Both the position numbers and the translations under genes were made by a program. Below are positions 1 to 10,591 of a DNA stretch of 40,845 nucleotides, in pieces. Under the pieces are notes generated by a model that was not told where the DNA came from, ran no database searches, and saw only the letters and a list, made by a program, of their open reading frames with translations. This DNA comes from Pseudomonadota bacterium (lineage in GTDB: Bacteria > Pseudomonadota > Gammaproteobacteria > Burkholderiales > SG8-39), in assembly GCA_026399375.1 (NCBI GenBank), contig JAPLRD010000051.1:4019-44863 (forward strand), read 5' to 3'. Positions within the stretch are counted from its first letter, which is position 1. Each line of letters begins with the position of its first letter.

Positions 1-1199
1 CGCTCGGCGCCCATCATGATCTTGTCCTTGGCGCGCTCGAAATCCTCCATGTCCACCAGGCGCTTGCTCTTGCGGGCGGCGAACAGCGCCGCTTCGTTCA
101 CCAGATTGGCGAGATCCGCTCCGGACATCCCCGGCGTGCCGCGCGCGATGATGTCGGCCTTGACGTCAGGCGACATCGGCACCTTGCGCATGTGCACCAG
201 CAGGATCTGCTCGCGGCCGCGGATGTCGGGCAGCGGCACCACCACCTGGCGGTCAAAGCGGCCCGGGCGCATCAGTGCCGGGTCGAGCACGTCCGGACGG
301 TTGGTCGCGGCGATCACGATCACTCCGGCCGTGGCCTCGAAACCGTCCATCTCGACCAGCAGCTGGTTCAGCGTCTGCTCGCGTTCGTCGTTGCCCCCGC
401 CGAGGCCGGCGCCGCGCTGGCGGCCTACGGCGTCGATTTCGTCGATGAAGACGATGCAGGGTGCATGTTTTTTCGCCTGTTCGAACATGTCGCGCACGCG
501 CGCCGCGCCCACGCCGACGAACATTTCAACGAAGTCCGAGCCGGAGATGGAGAAGAACGGCACCTTGGCCTCGCCTGCGATCGCACGGGCGAGCAGGGTC
601 TTGCCCGTGCCCGGATTGCCGACCATCAACACACCCTTGGGGATGCGTCCACCCAGCTTCTGAAACTTGGACGGATCGCGCAGGAAGTCGACCAGTTCGG
701 ACACTTCCTCCTTGGCTTCTTCGCAGCCGGCGACGTCGGCGAAGGTGACGGTGTTGGTCGACTCGTCCAGCATCCGGGCGCGCGATTTGCCGAAGGAGAA
801 CGCGCCCCCGCGACCCCCGCCCTGCATCTGGCGCATGAAGAACACCCACACGCCGATCAAGAGCAGCATCGGGAACCAGGAAACGAAGATGTTCATCAGC
901 AGCGACGGTTCTTCTTCCGGCTTGGCCTTGATCTTGACGCCGTACTTCAGCAGGTCGGAGATGAGCCAGATGTCACCGGGAGAATAGCTGGTGACGGTCT
1001 TGCCTTCGGTCGTCTTGGCTTTGAGGTTGCGGCCCTCGATCAGGACCTCGGCGATACGCCCGGCCTTGACCTCCTCGTAGAACTGGGAATAGTCCATCGG
1101 CACCTGGATCGCCTGGCGCGTATTGAACTGATTGAATACGGTCATCAGCACCAGGCCGATGACCAGCCAGATCACAAGGTTCTTAAACAAATTGTTCAA
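1..1199 (-). CDS. ftsH: ATP-dependent zinc metalloprotease FtsH (3' end outside window)
   Basis: Membrane-bound AAA+ protease that degrades misfolded membrane proteins and short-lived cytosolic regulators. The first 399 residues are present; the zinc-protease domain lies beyond the window edge. Visible are a membrane helix near residues 8-23, a periplasmic part, a second helix before the MRQMQ segment, the AAA module with Walker A (GNPGTGKT, where GPPGTGKT is usual), Walker B (IVFIDEID), and the second region of homology ([21 protein letters not shown]). The start is TTG at 1199: an AAGGAG Shine-Dalgarno lies at 1205-1210 and the peptide [12 protein letters not shown] follows directly, with no ATG nearby. 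It lies about 95 bp downstream of rlmE on the same strand, the usual rlmE-ftsH pairing. Confidence 0.97.
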   Translation of the reverse strand, partial: MNNLFKNLVIWLVIGLVLMTVFNQFNTRQAIQVPMDYSQFYEEVKAGRIAEVLIEGRNLKAKTTEGKTVTSYSPGDIWLISDLLKYGVKIKAKPEEEPSLLMNIFVSWFPMLLLIGVWVFFMRQMQGGGRGGAFSFGKSRARMLDESTNTVTFADVAGCEEAKEEVSELVDFLRDPSKFQKLGGRIPKGVLMVGNPGTGKTLLARAIAGEAKVPFFSISGSDFVEMFVGVGAARVRDMFEQAKKHAPCIVFIDEIDAVGRQRGAGLGGGNDEREQTLNQLLVEMDGFEATAGVIVIAATNRPDVLDPALMRPGRFDRQVVVPLPDIRGREQILLVHMRKVPMSPDVKADIIARGTPGMSGADLANLVNEAALFAARKSKRLVDMEDFERAKDKIMMGAE

Positions 1200-1293
1200 A
1201 ATTACTCCTTCGGTACCACCAATTTGAATAGCTATTTCCGCATGTTACAGGTGCCAGGGGCCCGCAACAACAGGCAGGCTCTGCATGTGCATT

Positions 1294-1932
1294 TTAGCCC
1301 TCGGCCGCCATCTCCGCTTTGAACCCTTTGCCGAGCAGGTACATTTCGCTTGAACGGCCGCGCGACGCCTCGGGTTTGCGCGAACCGACTTTGGCGAAGG
1401 ATTTGCGCATATCGACCAGAAACTCTGCGAAACCAGCGCCCTGGAACACTTTGACCAGCAACGAACCGCCCGGTTTCAGGCATTGACGGGCAAATTCCAG
1501 CGCCAACTCGCACAGATACATGGAGCGCGCCTGATCGCTTACGGCGATACCGGAGATATTGGGGGCGAGATCGGAGATTACAAGGTCCGGCTTGCGCCCG
1601 CCCAGAGCGAGCAACACTGCATCCAGCACCTCCTGCTCGCGAAAATCGCCCTGGATGAACTGCACCCCCGGCATAGGCGCCATGGGCAGCAGGTCCACGG
1701 CGACCACCCTGCCTTTACCGCCTAGTTTGGCCACCGCAACCTGGGACCAACTTCCCGGAGACGCGCCCAGGTCGACCAGCAACTGCCCCTGAGCGAGCAG
1801 CCGGTCTTTCTTGTCCATTTCCATCAGCTTATAGGCTGCGCGCGAACGATAGCCCTCGGCCTTCGCCTTCTGCACGTAAGGGTCGTTGACGTGCTCGCGC
1901 ATCCACGCCTTGCTGGTTTTGCTGCGGCTCAT
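1294..1932 (-). CDS. rlmE: 23S rRNA (uridine-2552-2'-O)-methyltransferase RlmE
   Basis: Methylates the 2'-OH of U2552 in the A loop of 23S rRNA, a late step in 50S assembly, using S-adenosylmethionine. The 212-residue protein matches the family length (about 209). The SAM-binding loop [11 protein letters not shown] is at residues 54-64. The K-D-K-E catalytic tetrad of FtsJ-type methyltransferases is seen as K35 (RAAYK), D121 (VISDLAPN), K161 (LLVKVFQG) and E196 (RSSEMYL). It is transcribed toward ftsH and away from yhbY, sharing a short divergent promoter region of about 45 bp. Nothing is missing or unusual. Confidence 0.97.
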   Translation of the reverse strand: MSRSKTSKAWMREHVNDPYVQKAKAEGYRSRAAYKLMEMDKKDRLLAQGQLLVDLGASPGSWSQVAVAKLGGKGRVVAVDLLPMAPMPGVQFIQGDFREQEVLDAVLLALGGRKPDLVISDLAPNISGIAVSDQARSMYLCELALEFARQCLKPGGSLLVKVFQGAGFAEFLVDMRKSFAKVGSRKPEASRGRSSEMYLLGKGFKAEMAAEG

Positions 1933-1948
1933 TTTGCGGTCGTGCTGT

Positions 1949-1954
1949 TACAAT
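1949..1954 (+). promoter_or_regulatory. candidate -10 of yhbY
   Basis: TACAAT preceded by GT, 24 bp upstream of the yhbY start, in the 45-bp gap between the divergent rlmE and yhbY genes. No good -35 is visible at the right spacing, so the call is tentative. Confidence 0.3.
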
Positions 1955-1977
1955 CGGGTTTTGCCAATGCAATCATC

Positions 1978-2328
1978 ATGAATCCTCTCTCACCCGCCGA
2001 ACGAAAGCTGCTCAAGGCGCGAGCGCACGCACTCAAGCCGGTGGTCGCAATCGGCAACGAAGGCCTGTCGGCGGCGGTGCTGAAAGAAATCGAGGTCAGC
2101 CTCAAAGCGCACGATTTGATCAAGATCCGTGTGATCGGCGATGACCGTGAAGCACGCCAGACGCTACTGGGCGAAATCTGCCACCGAAGCGGCGCCTCCG
2201 CCGTGCAGCATATCGGCAAGATTCTGGTCGTGTACCGAGAAAACCAGGAAGAAACTGCGCCGAAGGTGAAGAAACGCGCTGCCCGCAAGCAGCCGCGTCG
2301 CCCAAAGCGCAGTTATCAAAATACCTGA
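1978..2328 (+). CDS. yhbY: YhbY-family RNA-binding protein (CRS1-YhbY/KH-like)
   Basis: Small RNA-binding protein that associates with pre-50S ribosomal particles in E. coli. The start ATG at 1978 gives MNPLSPAERKLLKARAHALK, the canonical N-terminus; an upstream in-frame ATG at 1891 lies inside rlmE and is not used. The 116-residue product has the KH-like fold signature with the GNEGL loop (about residues 27-31) and the IKIRVIGDDREAR region. It ends in a lysine/arginine-rich tail of about 20 residues not present in the 97-residue E. coli protein, probably extra RNA contacts. It is convergent with greA. Confidence 0.93.
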   Translation: MNPLSPAERKLLKARAHALKPVVAIGNEGLSAAVLKEIEVSLKAHDLIKIRVIGDDREARQTLLGEICHRSGASAVQHIGKILVVYRENQEETAPKVKKRAARKQPRRPKRSYQNT

Positions 2329-2368
2329 GCCGCAAGCCCGAATGGTCTAGCTGCGACGCCCGCCGCCT

Positions 2369-2845
2369 CTATTCGTAGCGCACGTCGATTATTTCGTATT
2401 CCCGCACGCCGCCGGGCGCCTTGACTTCCACCACGTCGCCCGCGTATTTCCCTATCAGCGCCCGCGCTATCGGCGAGCCGATGGAAATCTTGCCGTGCTT
2501 GATGTCGGCCTCGTCGTCGCCGACGATCTGGTAGGTCACCCTGTCGCCGCTCGTCTGCTCCTGCAGGTCCACCGTGGAGCCGAACACGCAGCGGCCTTCG
2601 GCATCCAGCAGCTTGGGATCGATCACCTGCGCATTCGACAGCTTGCTTTCGACCTCGGCGATGCGTCCTTCGATGAAACTCTGCCGCTCCTTGGCCGCAT
2701 CGTACTCGGCGTTCTCGGACAGGTCGCCGTGCGAACGCGCCTCGGCGATCGCCGCGATCACGCTGTGCCGGTCTACCGTCTTCAGGCGCTGCAATTCGGC
2801 GCGCAATGACTCAGCGCCCTTGACCGTAAGGGGGGTCTTGCTCAT
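2369..2845 (-). CDS. greA: transcription elongation factor GreA
   Basis: Binds the RNA polymerase secondary channel and stimulates cleavage of backtracked transcripts. The 158-residue length is standard. The N-terminal coiled-coil hairpin spans roughly residues 1-75 and carries the tip motif GDLSENAEY with the catalytic acidic pair D41 and E44. The C-terminal FKBP-like domain ends in [14 protein letters not shown]. It starts 15 nt after the carB stop with an AGGA Shine-Dalgarno, so it is the last gene of a carA-carB-greA operon, the common betaproteobacterial order. Confidence 0.97.
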   Translation of the reverse strand: MSKTPLTVKGAESLRAELQRLKTVDRHSVIAAIAEARSHGDLSENAEYDAAKERQSFIEGRIAEVESKLSNAQVIDPKLLDAEGRCVFGSTVDLQEQTSGDRVTYQIVGDDEADIKHGKISIGSPIARALIGKYAGDVVEVKAPGGVREYEIIDVRYE

Positions 2846-2860
2846 GTTCGAAAATCCTAT

Positions 2861-6053
<3,193 letters not shown>

Positions 6054-6066
6054 GGCTGGCTTGACG

Positions 6067-7218
6067 TCAACGACTGGACATCAGGTTGACGAAACGGTCG
6101 AACAGATAATCGATGTCGTGCGGCCCGGGGCTCGCTTCTGGGTGGCCCTGAAAGCAGAACGCTGGCCGGTCTGTGCGCGCCAGGCCCTGCAGGCTGCCGT
6201 CGAACAGCGAAATATGGGTCGGCCGCAAATTGGCCGGAAGCGTCGCCGGATCGACGGCAAAGCCGTGGTTCTGGCTGGTGATCACCACCTTGCCCGTATC
6301 GAGGTCCTTCACCGGGTGGTTGGCGCCGTGGTGGCCGAACTTCATCTTCATGGTCTTCGCGCCCGATGCGAGGCCCAGCAACTGATGGCCGAGGCAGATG
6401 CCGAAGGTCGGCAGGCCGGTGGCCACGATTTCGCGTATCGCCGCGATGGCGTAATCGCAGGGCTCGGGATCGCCGGGACCGTTGGACAGGAACACGCCGT
6501 CGGGCTTGGCCGCGAGCAGTTCCTTTGCCGGCGCCTGCGCCGGAAACACCGTCACCCTGCAGCCGCGCTCTGCGAGCAGGCGCAGGATGTTGCGCTTGAT
6601 GCCGTAGTCGTAGGCGGCGACGTGAAACCGATGGCTCTCCATCTTGCGATAGCCCTGGTCCAGGTCCCAGGCGCCCTCGTTCCACTCGTAGGGTTCGCGC
6701 ACCGACACGACCTTGGCCAGGTCCATGCCCGCGAGCCCCGGAAATGCGCGCGCCTTGGCGATCGCAGCCGCCAGGTCCGCATCCGCAAGCGCCTTGCCCG
6801 ACGCGGTCGTGACAAGACATCCCGCCTGCGCGCCTTTGGTGCGCAGGATGCGGGTGAGCTTTCGCGTATCGATGCCGGAGATGGCGACGACCTTGCTCGC
6901 TGTCAGATATTCCGGCAGCGATTGCTCACTGCGCCAGTTCGACAGGCGCAGCGGCAGGTCGCGAATGACCAGGCCCGCCGTGTGCACGTCCGCCGATTCG
7001 CAGTCTTCCCGATTGACGCCGGTATTGCCGATATGCGGATAGGTCAGGGTGACGATCTGGCGGCAATAGGAAGGGTCGGTGAGAATTTCCTGGTAGCCGG
7101 TCATGGCGGTATTGAACACCACCTCGCCCGCAGAGCTGCCGATGGCGCCTATGCCCGAGCCGTGGAATACCGTCCCGTCGGCGAGCGCAAGGATAGCGGG
7201 CGGGAACGACGAAGACAG
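6067..7218 (-). CDS. carA: carbamoyl-phosphate synthase small (glutaminase) subunit
   Basis: Hydrolyses glutamine and channels ammonia to CarB. With the start below, the protein is 383 residues (E. coli 382). The class I amidotransferase triad is Cys275 (GICLGHQ), His359 (FQGHPEA) and Glu361. The N-terminal part has [18 protein letters not shown], then [19 protein letters not shown]. No in-frame ATG, GTG or TTG lies between the upstream stop at 7234-7236 and the GTG codons at 7123-7128, which are inside the conserved domain. The best start is CTG at 7218, six bases after a GGAG at 7224-7227, giving [16 protein letters not shown]. Either a rare CTG start is used or the start codon has been altered. 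First gene of carA-carB-greA. Confidence 0.93.
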   Translation of the reverse strand: MSSSFPPAILALADGTVFHGSGIGAIGSSAGEVVFNTAMTGYQEILTDPSYCRQIVTLTYPHIGNTGVNREDCESADVHTAGLVIRDLPLRLSNWRSEQSLPEYLTASKVVAISGIDTRKLTRILRTKGAQAGCLVTTASGKALADADLAAAIAKARAFPGLAGMDLAKVVSVREPYEWNEGAWDLDQGYRKMESHRFHVAAYDYGIKRNILRLLAERGCRVTVFPAQAPAKELLAAKPDGVFLSNGPGDPEPCDYAIAAIREIVATGLPTFGICLGHQLLGLASGAKTMKMKFGHHGANHPVKDLDTGKVVITSQNHGFAVDPATLPANLRPTHISLFDGSLQGLARTDRPAFCFQGHPEASPGPHDIDYLFDRFVNLMSSR

Positions 7219-7245
7219 GGCTAACTCCAGGATTTATATACAGAA

Positions 7246-7277
7246 ACGGGACAAGAACACGCTCTGTCCCGTCCCGT
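7246..7277 (-). promoter_or_regulatory. stem-loop in the carA leader
   Basis: On the minus strand the leader between the carA promoter and carA contains ACGGGAC and, 13 nt later, GTCCCGT: a perfect 7-bp stem, with a second overlapping ACGGGAC copy upstream that could pair instead. Two alternative pairings in a car leader suggest regulation or simply mRNA structure. No U-run follows, so it is not a standard attenuator terminator. Confidence 0.3.
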
Positions 7278-7288
7278 AAAACTCAGCG

Positions 7289-7318
7289 ATTATAACCCGT
7301 AACCGGGCTTCCCCGCAA
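7289..7318 (-). promoter_or_regulatory. candidate carA promoter
   Basis: On the minus strand a perfect TATAAT (7289-7294) lies 18 bp downstream of TTGCGG (7313-7318), about 70 bp before carA. The -10 is ideal and the -35 matches at the first three bases. Confidence 0.5.
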
Positions 7319-7319
7319 A

Positions 7320-7355
7320 CCCGCCTGGAGGCGGGAGCCCTGCGCTCAACGCAGG
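7320..7355. other. two adjacent GC-rich hairpins between carA and dapB
   Basis: CCCGCC-tgga-GGCGGG at 7320-7335 and CCTGCG-ctcaa-CGCAGG at 7339-7355. The second touches the duplicated dapB tail. Without a U-run they are not clear intrinsic terminators but may slow transcription or pair in the RNA. Confidence 0.35.
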
Positions 7356-7426
7356 CCGAGCACGTCCTGCATATCGTCCTGCATATCGTACAGGCCCGAG
7401 GCCTTGGCTCCGAGAAAGCGCGCCGC
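7346..7426 (-). repeat. second copy of the dapB 3' end (coding remnant)
   Basis: This stretch repeats the last 69 nt of dapB (7455-7523), including the stop codon, with a 12-bp tandem duplication inside (unit at 7364-7375 and 7376-7387). Outside that insertion I count five differences in 69 nt, and all five are synonymous: both copies encode [17 protein letters not shown]...VLGLR. The insertion adds four residues in frame. The remnant has no start of its own and is not expected to be expressed. Silent-only divergence suggests it derives from a related functional dapB allele rather than from decay of a local duplication. Confidence 0.85.
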
Positions 7427-7454
7427 AGGGGCTTTTACACCGGGCGGCGCGCGA

Positions 7455-8252
7455 TCAGCGCAAACCGAGCACGTCCTGCATGTCGTACAGGCCAGAGGCC
7501 TTGGCTCCGAGAAAGCGCGCCGCCCGCAGCGCGCCCACCGCATAGGTCATGCGGCTTTGCGAGCGCACGGTGACTTCGACGCGTTCGCCGCTGCCGGCGA
7601 AAATCACGGTATGCTCGCCGACGATGTCGCCGCCGCGGATCGCGTGAAAACCGATCGCCTTCGCATCGCGCTCGCCGGTCTCGCCTTCGCGCCCGTACAC
7701 GGCGCAGGTCTTGAGATCGCGCCCCAGCGCCTGTGCGACCACTTCGCCCAGTTTGAGCGCCGTGCCGGACGGCGCATCCACCTTGTGCCGGTGGTGCGCT
7801 TCGACGATCTCCACGTCGTAGGCGTCGCCGAGGATTTTCGCCGCGACTTCGGCCAGCTTGAAAGTAGCATTGACGCCCACTGCCATATTGGGCGCGAACA
7901 CGATGGCGACCCGCTTCGCCGCATCGGCGATGCGCTGTTTCTCCTGCGCCGAAAATCCGGTGGTACCGATCACCATCTTCGTGCCCGACTTGATGCAGGC
8001 GTCCAGGTGCTGCAGGCTGCCCTCTGGACGCGTGAAGTCGATCAAGCAGTCCGAGGCGGCGATGCCGGCGGCATAGTCGGCGCTGATCGCAATCCCGGAT
8101 GCGATGCCCATGGCCTCGCCCGCATCCTTGCCCAGAAAAGCGCTGCCCGCGATTTCAAGCGCGGCGGACAGCTTCAGGTCCTTGCTCGCCGACAACGCTT
8201 CGATCAGCGCGCGGCCCATGCGCCCGGAACTTCCGGCAATTGCGATTCTCAT
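7455..8252 (-). CDS. dapB: 4-hydroxy-tetrahydrodipicolinate reductase DapB
   Basis: NAD(P)H-dependent reductase of the lysine and diaminopimelate pathway. The 265-residue product begins [20 protein letters not shown], the Rossmann dinucleotide loop (usually GAxGRMG, here GSSGRMG). The catalytic histidine and lysine lie in [21 protein letters not shown]. The longer in-frame reading upstream to 8552 is rejected because it runs through bamE and has no dapB similarity. The ATG at 8252 follows the bamE stop by one base, so the genes are translationally coupled. A diverged copy of its last 69 nt follows at 7346-7426. Confidence 0.96.
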   Translation of the reverse strand: MRIAIAGSSGRMGRALIEALSASKDLKLSAALEIAGSAFLGKDAGEAMGIASGIAISADYAAGIAASDCLIDFTRPEGSLQHLDACIKSGTKMVIGTTGFSAQEKQRIADAAKRVAIVFAPNMAVGVNATFKLAEVAAKILGDAYDVEIVEAHHRHKVDAPSGTALKLGEVVAQALGRDLKTCAVYGREGETGERDAKAIGFHAIRGGDIVGEHTVIFAGSGERVEVTVRSQSRMTYAVGALRAARFLGAKASGLYDMQDVLGLR

Positions 8253-8253
8253 G

Positions 8254-8895
8254 CTAATTCCCAATTTTGACCGCGTCCTTGATCTTGTCCCACCAGCCCT
8301 TCTTTTCCGGCGGCTTGGCGTCGTCGGACGGGGTCGCAGTCTCGGCGGGCTTCTCCGGCGTGGCGGCGGCTTTTTCCGCCGCCGGAGGCGGTTTGGGAGC
8401 TTCGACCTTGGCAGGCGCAGCCGGCTTGGTTTCCGGCGCAGCGGCCGGCACGGGCTTCTTCTGCGGCTCCGGTTTTGCCGCCGCCGTATCCGGCTTGGCT
8501 GCGGGCGCATCGGGCTTTGCCTCGGGCAACTTGACCCCTGCCGCGTCCACATCGGCGGCGGGAATCACGTCGCTGTCCGTGCGTACCAGCTTGCCATCCT
8601 CGAAGAACACTGCGAGCCGGTGATGTTCCAATTGTTTCGAGCCGGACTTCTGCCGCCGAAATATGTAATCCCAGCGATCGGCGTGAAAACTGTCGGTGAT
8701 CAGCGGCGTGCCCAGGACAAAGCGCACCTGGTCCTTGCTCATGCCGATCTTCAGCTGCGACACCATTTCCTGTGAAACGAAATTGCCCTGCTGTATTTCC
8801 ATGCGATAGGGCGAGATATCCGGCGCGGACAGCCGCGCGGAACCGCAGGAGGCAAGGAACAGAACGGAGATGACCGCCGGAAGACGCAGCAACAT
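8254..8895 (-). CDS. bamE: outer membrane lipoprotein BamE (SmpA/OmlA) with long Pro/Ala/Lys tail
   Basis: Lipoprotein of the BAM complex that inserts beta-barrel proteins into the outer membrane. The signal peptide ends in the lipobox LASC with the acylated cysteine at residue 17. The BamE fold follows: [52 protein letters not shown] in pieces over residues 28-80, then [15 protein letters not shown]. coli BamE is about 113 residues; this one is 213 because of a low-complexity tail rich in P, A, K and E from about residue 115, ending in [16 protein letters not shown]. That tail may span toward peptidoglycan; this is inference. It is divergent from fur, the common betaproteobacterial arrangement. 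Confidence 0.93.
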   Translation of the reverse strand: MLLRLPAVISVLFLASCGSARLSAPDISPYRMEIQQGNFVSQEMVSQLKIGMSKDQVRFVLGTPLITDSFHADRWDYIFRRQKSGSKQLEHHRLAVFFEDGKLVRTDSDVIPAADVDAAGVKLPEAKPDAPAAKPDTAAAKPEPQKKPVPAAAPETKPAAPAKVEAPKPPPAAEKAAATPEKPAETATPSDDAKPPEKKGWWDKIKDAVKIGN

Positions 8896-8899
8896 GGGC

Positions 8900-8936
8900 C
8901 GAATTGATTCTCAAAGACAGGAAAACGCTATATGAT
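8900..8936. promoter_or_regulatory. bamE-fur divergent promoter with possible Fur half-site
   Basis: The gap between bamE and fur is AT-rich. It holds TTGATTCTCAA (8904-8914), whose reverse complement reads TTGAGAATCAA, resembling half of a Fur box, and TATATGATAA at 8929-8938 as a possible -10. Fur autoregulation is common, but the second half of the operator is poor. Confidence 0.3.
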
Positions 8937-8967
8937 AACCCACTTAATAACCCACATCGACAAACGC

Positions 8968-9393
8968 ATGAGCAAGCCCGAAGATCTGAAGACCATTGGC
9001 CTCAAAGCCACGGCACCGCGGCTCAAGATACTGAACCTGTTCGAACAGAGCAAAGTGCGCCACCTGTCGGCGGAAGACGTCTACAAGCTGCTGGTCGCCG
9101 ACGGCCTGGACACGGGTCTGGCCACGGTCTATCGCGTGCTGACCCAGTTCGAACACGCAGGCCTGCTGCAGCGGCACCATTTCGAATCCGGACGCGCCGT
9201 GTTCGAACTCAACGTGGGCAACCACCACGACCACCTGGTCTGCATGCAGTGCGGCCGGGTCGAGGAGTTCTACGACGCGGAAATCGAGAAGCGCCAGAAC
9301 AAGATCGCGAAGGAGCGCGGCTTCGTCATCACCGAGCACTCGCTGCATCTGTACGTCGATTGCGTCAAGACCAACTGCCCGCACAAAGCGTGA
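8968..9393 (+). CDS. fur: ferric uptake regulator Fur
   Basis: Iron-sensing repressor; with Fe2+ bound it occupies operators of iron-uptake genes. ATG at 8968 gives [20 protein letters not shown], the standard N-terminus, and a 141-residue protein; an in-frame ATG at 8932 would add 12 residues unlike the family. The winged-helix domain ([31 protein letters not shown]) precedes the metal site: [17 protein letters not shown], the structural-zinc pair CMQC and the C-terminal CVKTNC pair. The region around 8904-8938 probably carries promoters for both fur and bamE. Confidence 0.96.
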   Translation: MSKPEDLKTIGLKATAPRLKILNLFEQSKVRHLSAEDVYKLLVADGLDTGLATVYRVLTQFEHAGLLQRHHFESGRAVFELNVGNHHDHLVCMQCGRVEEFYDAEIEKRQNKIAKERGFVITEHSLHLYVDCVKTNCPHKA

Positions 9394-9428
9394 ACCAATA
9401 ATCGCGGCCTGAAAGGGGAAGCCCCCCC

Positions 9429-9444
9429 GGGGCTGCACGGCCCC
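9429..9444 (+). other. GC-rich hairpin downstream of fur
   Basis: GGGGC-tgcacg-GCCCC forms a 5-bp stem 36 bp after the fur stop and about 35 bp before the next gene. There is no U-run. I looked for the yybP-ykoY manganese riboswitch, which often precedes GDT1-type exporters, and did not find its conserved core. Confidence 0.3.
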
Positions 9445-9479
9445 TCCCTGCGCTTCGCCCCCGACTACCCGACCACCCC

Positions 9480-10061
9480 ATGTATCTGGAAGCCTTCTTC
9501 ACTTCCACGCTGCTCGTAGCCGTCGCCGAGATCGGCGACAAGACCCAGCTGCTTTCTTTCGTCCTTGCGGCGCGCCTGCGCCAGCCCTGGGCCATTATCG
9601 CCGGCATCCTGGTGGCCACCATCGCCAACCACGCCCTGGCGGGCTCCGTTGGCGCCTGGCTCGCGCACCTCGCCGGTCAGGACGTGATGCAGTGGGTGAC
9701 CGGGCTGCTGTTCATCGGCTTCGGCCTGTGGGCCCTGCACCCGGACGCGCTCGACGACGACCCGAAAATCCATCGCGCCGGCGCCTTCGTCACCTCGCTC
9801 ATCGCTTTTTTCATCGCGGAGATGGGAGACAAGACGCAACTCGCGACGGTCACGCTGGGTGCGCGCTTCGACAGCCTGACTGCCGTGGTGCTGGGCACGA
9901 CCCTGGGCATGATGATCGCCAATGTGCCGGCGGTAATGATCGGCGAGAAACTCGCCGCGCGCCTGCCGATGAAGTCCATACGTTATTGCGCGGCCGTGTT
10001 GTTTCTCGCCACCGGCGCGCTCACTCTGCTCGGCTGGCCGGCCTCGCTGGCGGGCAGGTAG
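9480..10061 (+). CDS. GDT1/UPF0016-family cation exporter (probable Mn2+ efflux)
   Basis: Inner-membrane protein of 193 residues with six predicted membrane segments in two homologous halves. Each half carries the family signature E-x-G-D-K-T: AVAEIGDKTQLL near residues 14-25 and FIAEMGDKTQLA in the second half. Members (MneA in Vibrio, TMEM165/Gdt1 in eukaryotes) export Mn2+ or exchange Ca2+/Mn2+ for protons. ATG at 9480; no strong Shine-Dalgarno is seen. It lies just after fur, so a link to metal homeostasis is plausible, but the substrate is inferred from family only. Confidence 0.9.
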   Translation: MYLEAFFTSTLLVAVAEIGDKTQLLSFVLAARLRQPWAIIAGILVATIANHALAGSVGAWLAHLAGQDVMQWVTGLLFIGFGLWALHPDALDDDPKIHRAGAFVTSLIAFFIAEMGDKTQLATVTLGARFDSLTAVVLGTTLGMMIANVPAVMIGEKLAARLPMKSIRYCAAVLFLATGALTLLGWPASLAGR

Positions 10062-10086
10062 GCGTCGGCCGGCAAAAGGCTTTCAA

Positions 10087-10566
10087 ATGAATGATTCGAA
10101 TCCTGCGCACACCATGGAACTGCTGCTCTGGCGCCATGCCGATGCAGAAGACGGCTTTCCCGACGCCGGGCGCGCACTCACCAGGAAAGGCCTGAAGCAG
10201 GCAAAGCTGGTAGCGCAGTGGCTGAAGCCGCGGTTAGCGGAAGATTGCCTCATTCTGGTTAGCCCGGCGAAGCGTGCGCAGCAAACCGCAGACGCGCTGG
10301 AACTGCCTTATACGACCGAGCGGCGCATAGGCACCAGTGCGGATGTCGCCGACATCATCGCCGCGGCAGAATGGCCGGAGCACCGGGGCATGGTCATCGT
10401 CGTCGGCCATCAACCCACGCTGGGACAACTCGCCGCGTGGCTGCTCTCTGGAGATCAGGCCGCCTGGACCGTGAAGAAGGGCGCGCTGTGGTGGTTTTCC
10501 GGACACGGCGGCTATGGCGGCGTCGAAACCACGCTCAAAACCGTGATCAGCCCCGACCTTCTCTAG
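10087..10566 (+). CDS. sixA: phosphohistidine phosphatase SixA
   Basis: Histidine phosphatase superfamily member that in E. coli removes phosphate from a histidine of phosphotransfer proteins such as NPr. The 159-residue protein has the catalytic LLLWRHADAE (His about residue 17), the second arginine and serine in SPAKRAQQTADAL, and the second histidine in VIVVGHQPTLGQLAAWLL. An AAGG lies 8 bases before ATG 10087; an alternative ATG nine codons on (MELLLWRHADAE) would match shorter homologues. It is convergent with ppx and sits beside the polyphosphate genes, as is common in betaproteobacteria. Confidence 0.92.
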   Translation: MNDSNPAHTMELLLWRHADAEDGFPDAGRALTRKGLKQAKLVAQWLKPRLAEDCLILVSPAKRAQQTADALELPYTTERRIGTSADVADIIAAAEWPEHRGMVIVVGHQPTLGQLAAWLLSGDQAAWTVKKGALWWFSGHGGYGGVETTLKTVISPDLL

Positions 10567-10591
10567 CGGGTGCTCTAGCGGCTGTGGATTC

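Noticed and set aside
9394-9479. Possible yybP-ykoY manganese riboswitch before the GDT1-family exporter
   Set aside because: The region is GC-rich with a hairpin, but the conserved core loops of that riboswitch are not present.
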